Source: an uncultured Clostridia bacterium (GTDB lineage Bacteria > Bacillota > Clostridia > TANB77 > CAG-508). Taken from it: DNA of 5,593 nt. The translations under genes were made by a program, and so were the position numbers. The stretch spans positions 1 through 5,593 of the forward strand of contig CAKOXG010000048.1 in NCBI GenBank assembly GCA_934130025.1. Direction: 5' to 3'. The notes under the pieces are model-generated. The model was not told where the DNA came from, did not search any database, and saw only the letters and a program-made list of their open reading frames with translations. Below, one piece after another: positions 4,659-5,593 of this stretch (its first letter is position 1; each line of letters begins with the position of its first letter).

Positions 4659-5593
4659 ATGTCTTTAAAAAAAGCTGAATATATAGAAAGATTAGTAGAT
4701 AAAAAAATAGAAGAGTATTTAACAGTATTTGGAGCGGTAAGTATAGAAGGTCCAAAATGGTGTGGTAAAACTTGGGCGTCGCTAAATCACGCAAATAGTG
4801 CAGTATTTCTTGATGATGAAGAAACACGAGAAAAAGCGAACCTAAGTTTAGATTTAATTTTAAATAACGAAAGGCCGGAATTGATTGATGAATGGAATTT
4901 AATTCCAAAAACTTGGGATGCAATAAGAAGAAAATGTGACGATACAGTAAATAAAGGAAATTATATACTAACTTGTTCAACTAAACTAACAGATGAAAAA
5001 CAAAAAGAAACTATTCATCATTCAGGTGCTGGAAGGATAGGAAGAATAAGAATGCATACAATGAGCTTATATGAGTCAGGAGATTCAACAGGTAAAGTAT
5101 CAATACAAGATATGTTTAATGGAAAATTAGAAAATCAATTAAACGAAAAAGTAACTTTGGAAAAATTAGCAAGTTTAATAGTAAGAGGAGGCTGGCCATC
5201 AAATATAAAAGTGCCACAAGATAAAATAGGAATAATTCCAAAGGGTTATATTGATGCAATTATTGAAAAAGATATAAATGACGATAAAAAAAGAGATAAA
5301 AATAAAATGATAATGTTGCTAAGAAGTTTAGCTAGAAATGAGACTACAATAGTAAATAATAATACATTAATAAAAGATATTGGAGAAAATGCTACGGGAA
5401 ATGAATTGATAGAAAGCAGAATAACGATTGATGATTATTTAGATGTATTAAATAGACTTAATATTATAGAAAATCAACCTGCATATAGTGAAAACTATAG
5501 GTCTCCAAATAGAGTAGGAAAATCAGCTAAAAGGCACTTTACAGACCCTTCATTAGCGTGTGCTTGTTTAGATTTAACAACAGAAAAATTAAT
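4659..5593 (+). CDS. AAA_14/DUF4143-type ATPase (3' end outside window)
   Basis: The frame is open from ATG 4659 to the window edge (311 codons plus 2 nt); the family is usually about 400 residues, so most of the protein is visible. AAGGAG (4644-4649) lies 9 nt before the ATG. The N-terminal ATPase domain has a Walker A motif GPKWCGKT (31-38), a Walker B motif LIDE (75-78) followed by W79, and a sensor-1-like strand YILTCST (102-108), where relatives usually have TGS. The C-terminal part matches DUF4143: YIDAIIEKDI, then LLRSLARNETTIV, then ITIDDYLDVLNRLNIIENQP and the basic RSPNRVGKSAKRHFTDPSLA. The protein is predicted cytosolic with no membrane segment. Its cellular role is unknown; such ATPases occur in many copies in anaerobes and are often accessory. 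It has its own promoter, preceded by three direct repeats. Confidence 0.9.
   Translation, partial: MSLKKAEYIERLVDKKIEEYLTVFGAVSIEGPKWCGKTWASLNHANSAVFLDDEETREKANLSLDLILNNERPELIDEWNLIPKTWDAIRRKCDDTVNKGNYILTCSTKLTDEKQKETIHHSGAGRIGRIRMHTMSLYESGDSTGKVSIQDMFNGKLENQLNEKVTLEKLASLIVRGGWPSNIKVPQDKIGIIPKGYIDAIIEKDINDDKKRDKNKMIMLLRSLARNETTIVNNNTLIKDIGENATGNELIESRITIDDYLDVLNRLNIIENQPAYSENYRSPNRVGKSAKRHFTDPSLACACLDLTTEKL

Noticed and set aside
4606..4980. Minus-strand 124-residue frame
   Set aside because: It is antisense to the AAA ATPase gene, Leu/Phe/Tyr-rich from AT-rich DNA, without a start signal or recognisable domain.

Overview
The window comes from an AT-rich, low-GC Gram-positive genome. TTA, AGA, GGA and AAA codons dominate, Shine-Dalgarno sites are strong, and promoters are A/T-rich sigma-A type. 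A V/A-type ATPase operon and a pilin-like protein with the N-terminus GITLIALVVSIIVLLILAG both point to the Clostridia, plausibly a gut or other anaerobic lineage. All genes lie on the + strand.

Region 1 (1-2354) is the 3' part of a V/A-type ATPase operon: the last 28 residues of the presumed catalytic subunit A, then subunit B (regulatory, nucleotide-binding) and subunit D (central rotor stalk), closed by a clear intrinsic terminator at 2318-2354. Both gene junctions have been invaded by members of one palindromic repeat family with the core GGGACCGGTTCTTTTT. The A-B copy (100-251) is a nearly perfect 57-bp inverted repeat. The B-D copy (1589-1671) is shorter and less perfect. The first copy creates a false upstream ATG for subunit B; the likely real start is TTG 269. 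The second sits 6 nt after the subunit B stop, and B appears to lack about 20 C-terminal residues compared with its family.

Region 2 (2355-3745) is a single-gene unit with its own promoter and terminator. It encodes a 401-residue type IV pilin-like protein whose C-terminus resembles the formylglycine-generating-enzyme/C-type-lectin fold. The last ~36 codons switch abruptly to CGT/GGG/NNY codons and are rich in Asn, Ser and Tyr. This is what the variable region of a diversity-generating retroelement (DGR) target would look like, and it is the most interesting signal here. No reverse transcriptase or template repeat is in the window.

Region 3 (3746-5593) holds two accessory genes, each with its own promoter. 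The first is a Fic-domain protein with an intact N-terminal inhibitory motif (SANLEG) but Gln in place of the catalytic His of the HxFxDGNKR motif. The second is a 3'-truncated (by the window edge) AAA_14/DUF4143-type ATPase, preceded by three 17-nt direct repeats at an exact 23-nt period just upstream of its promoter. I see no RNA genes, CRISPR array or transposase gene.
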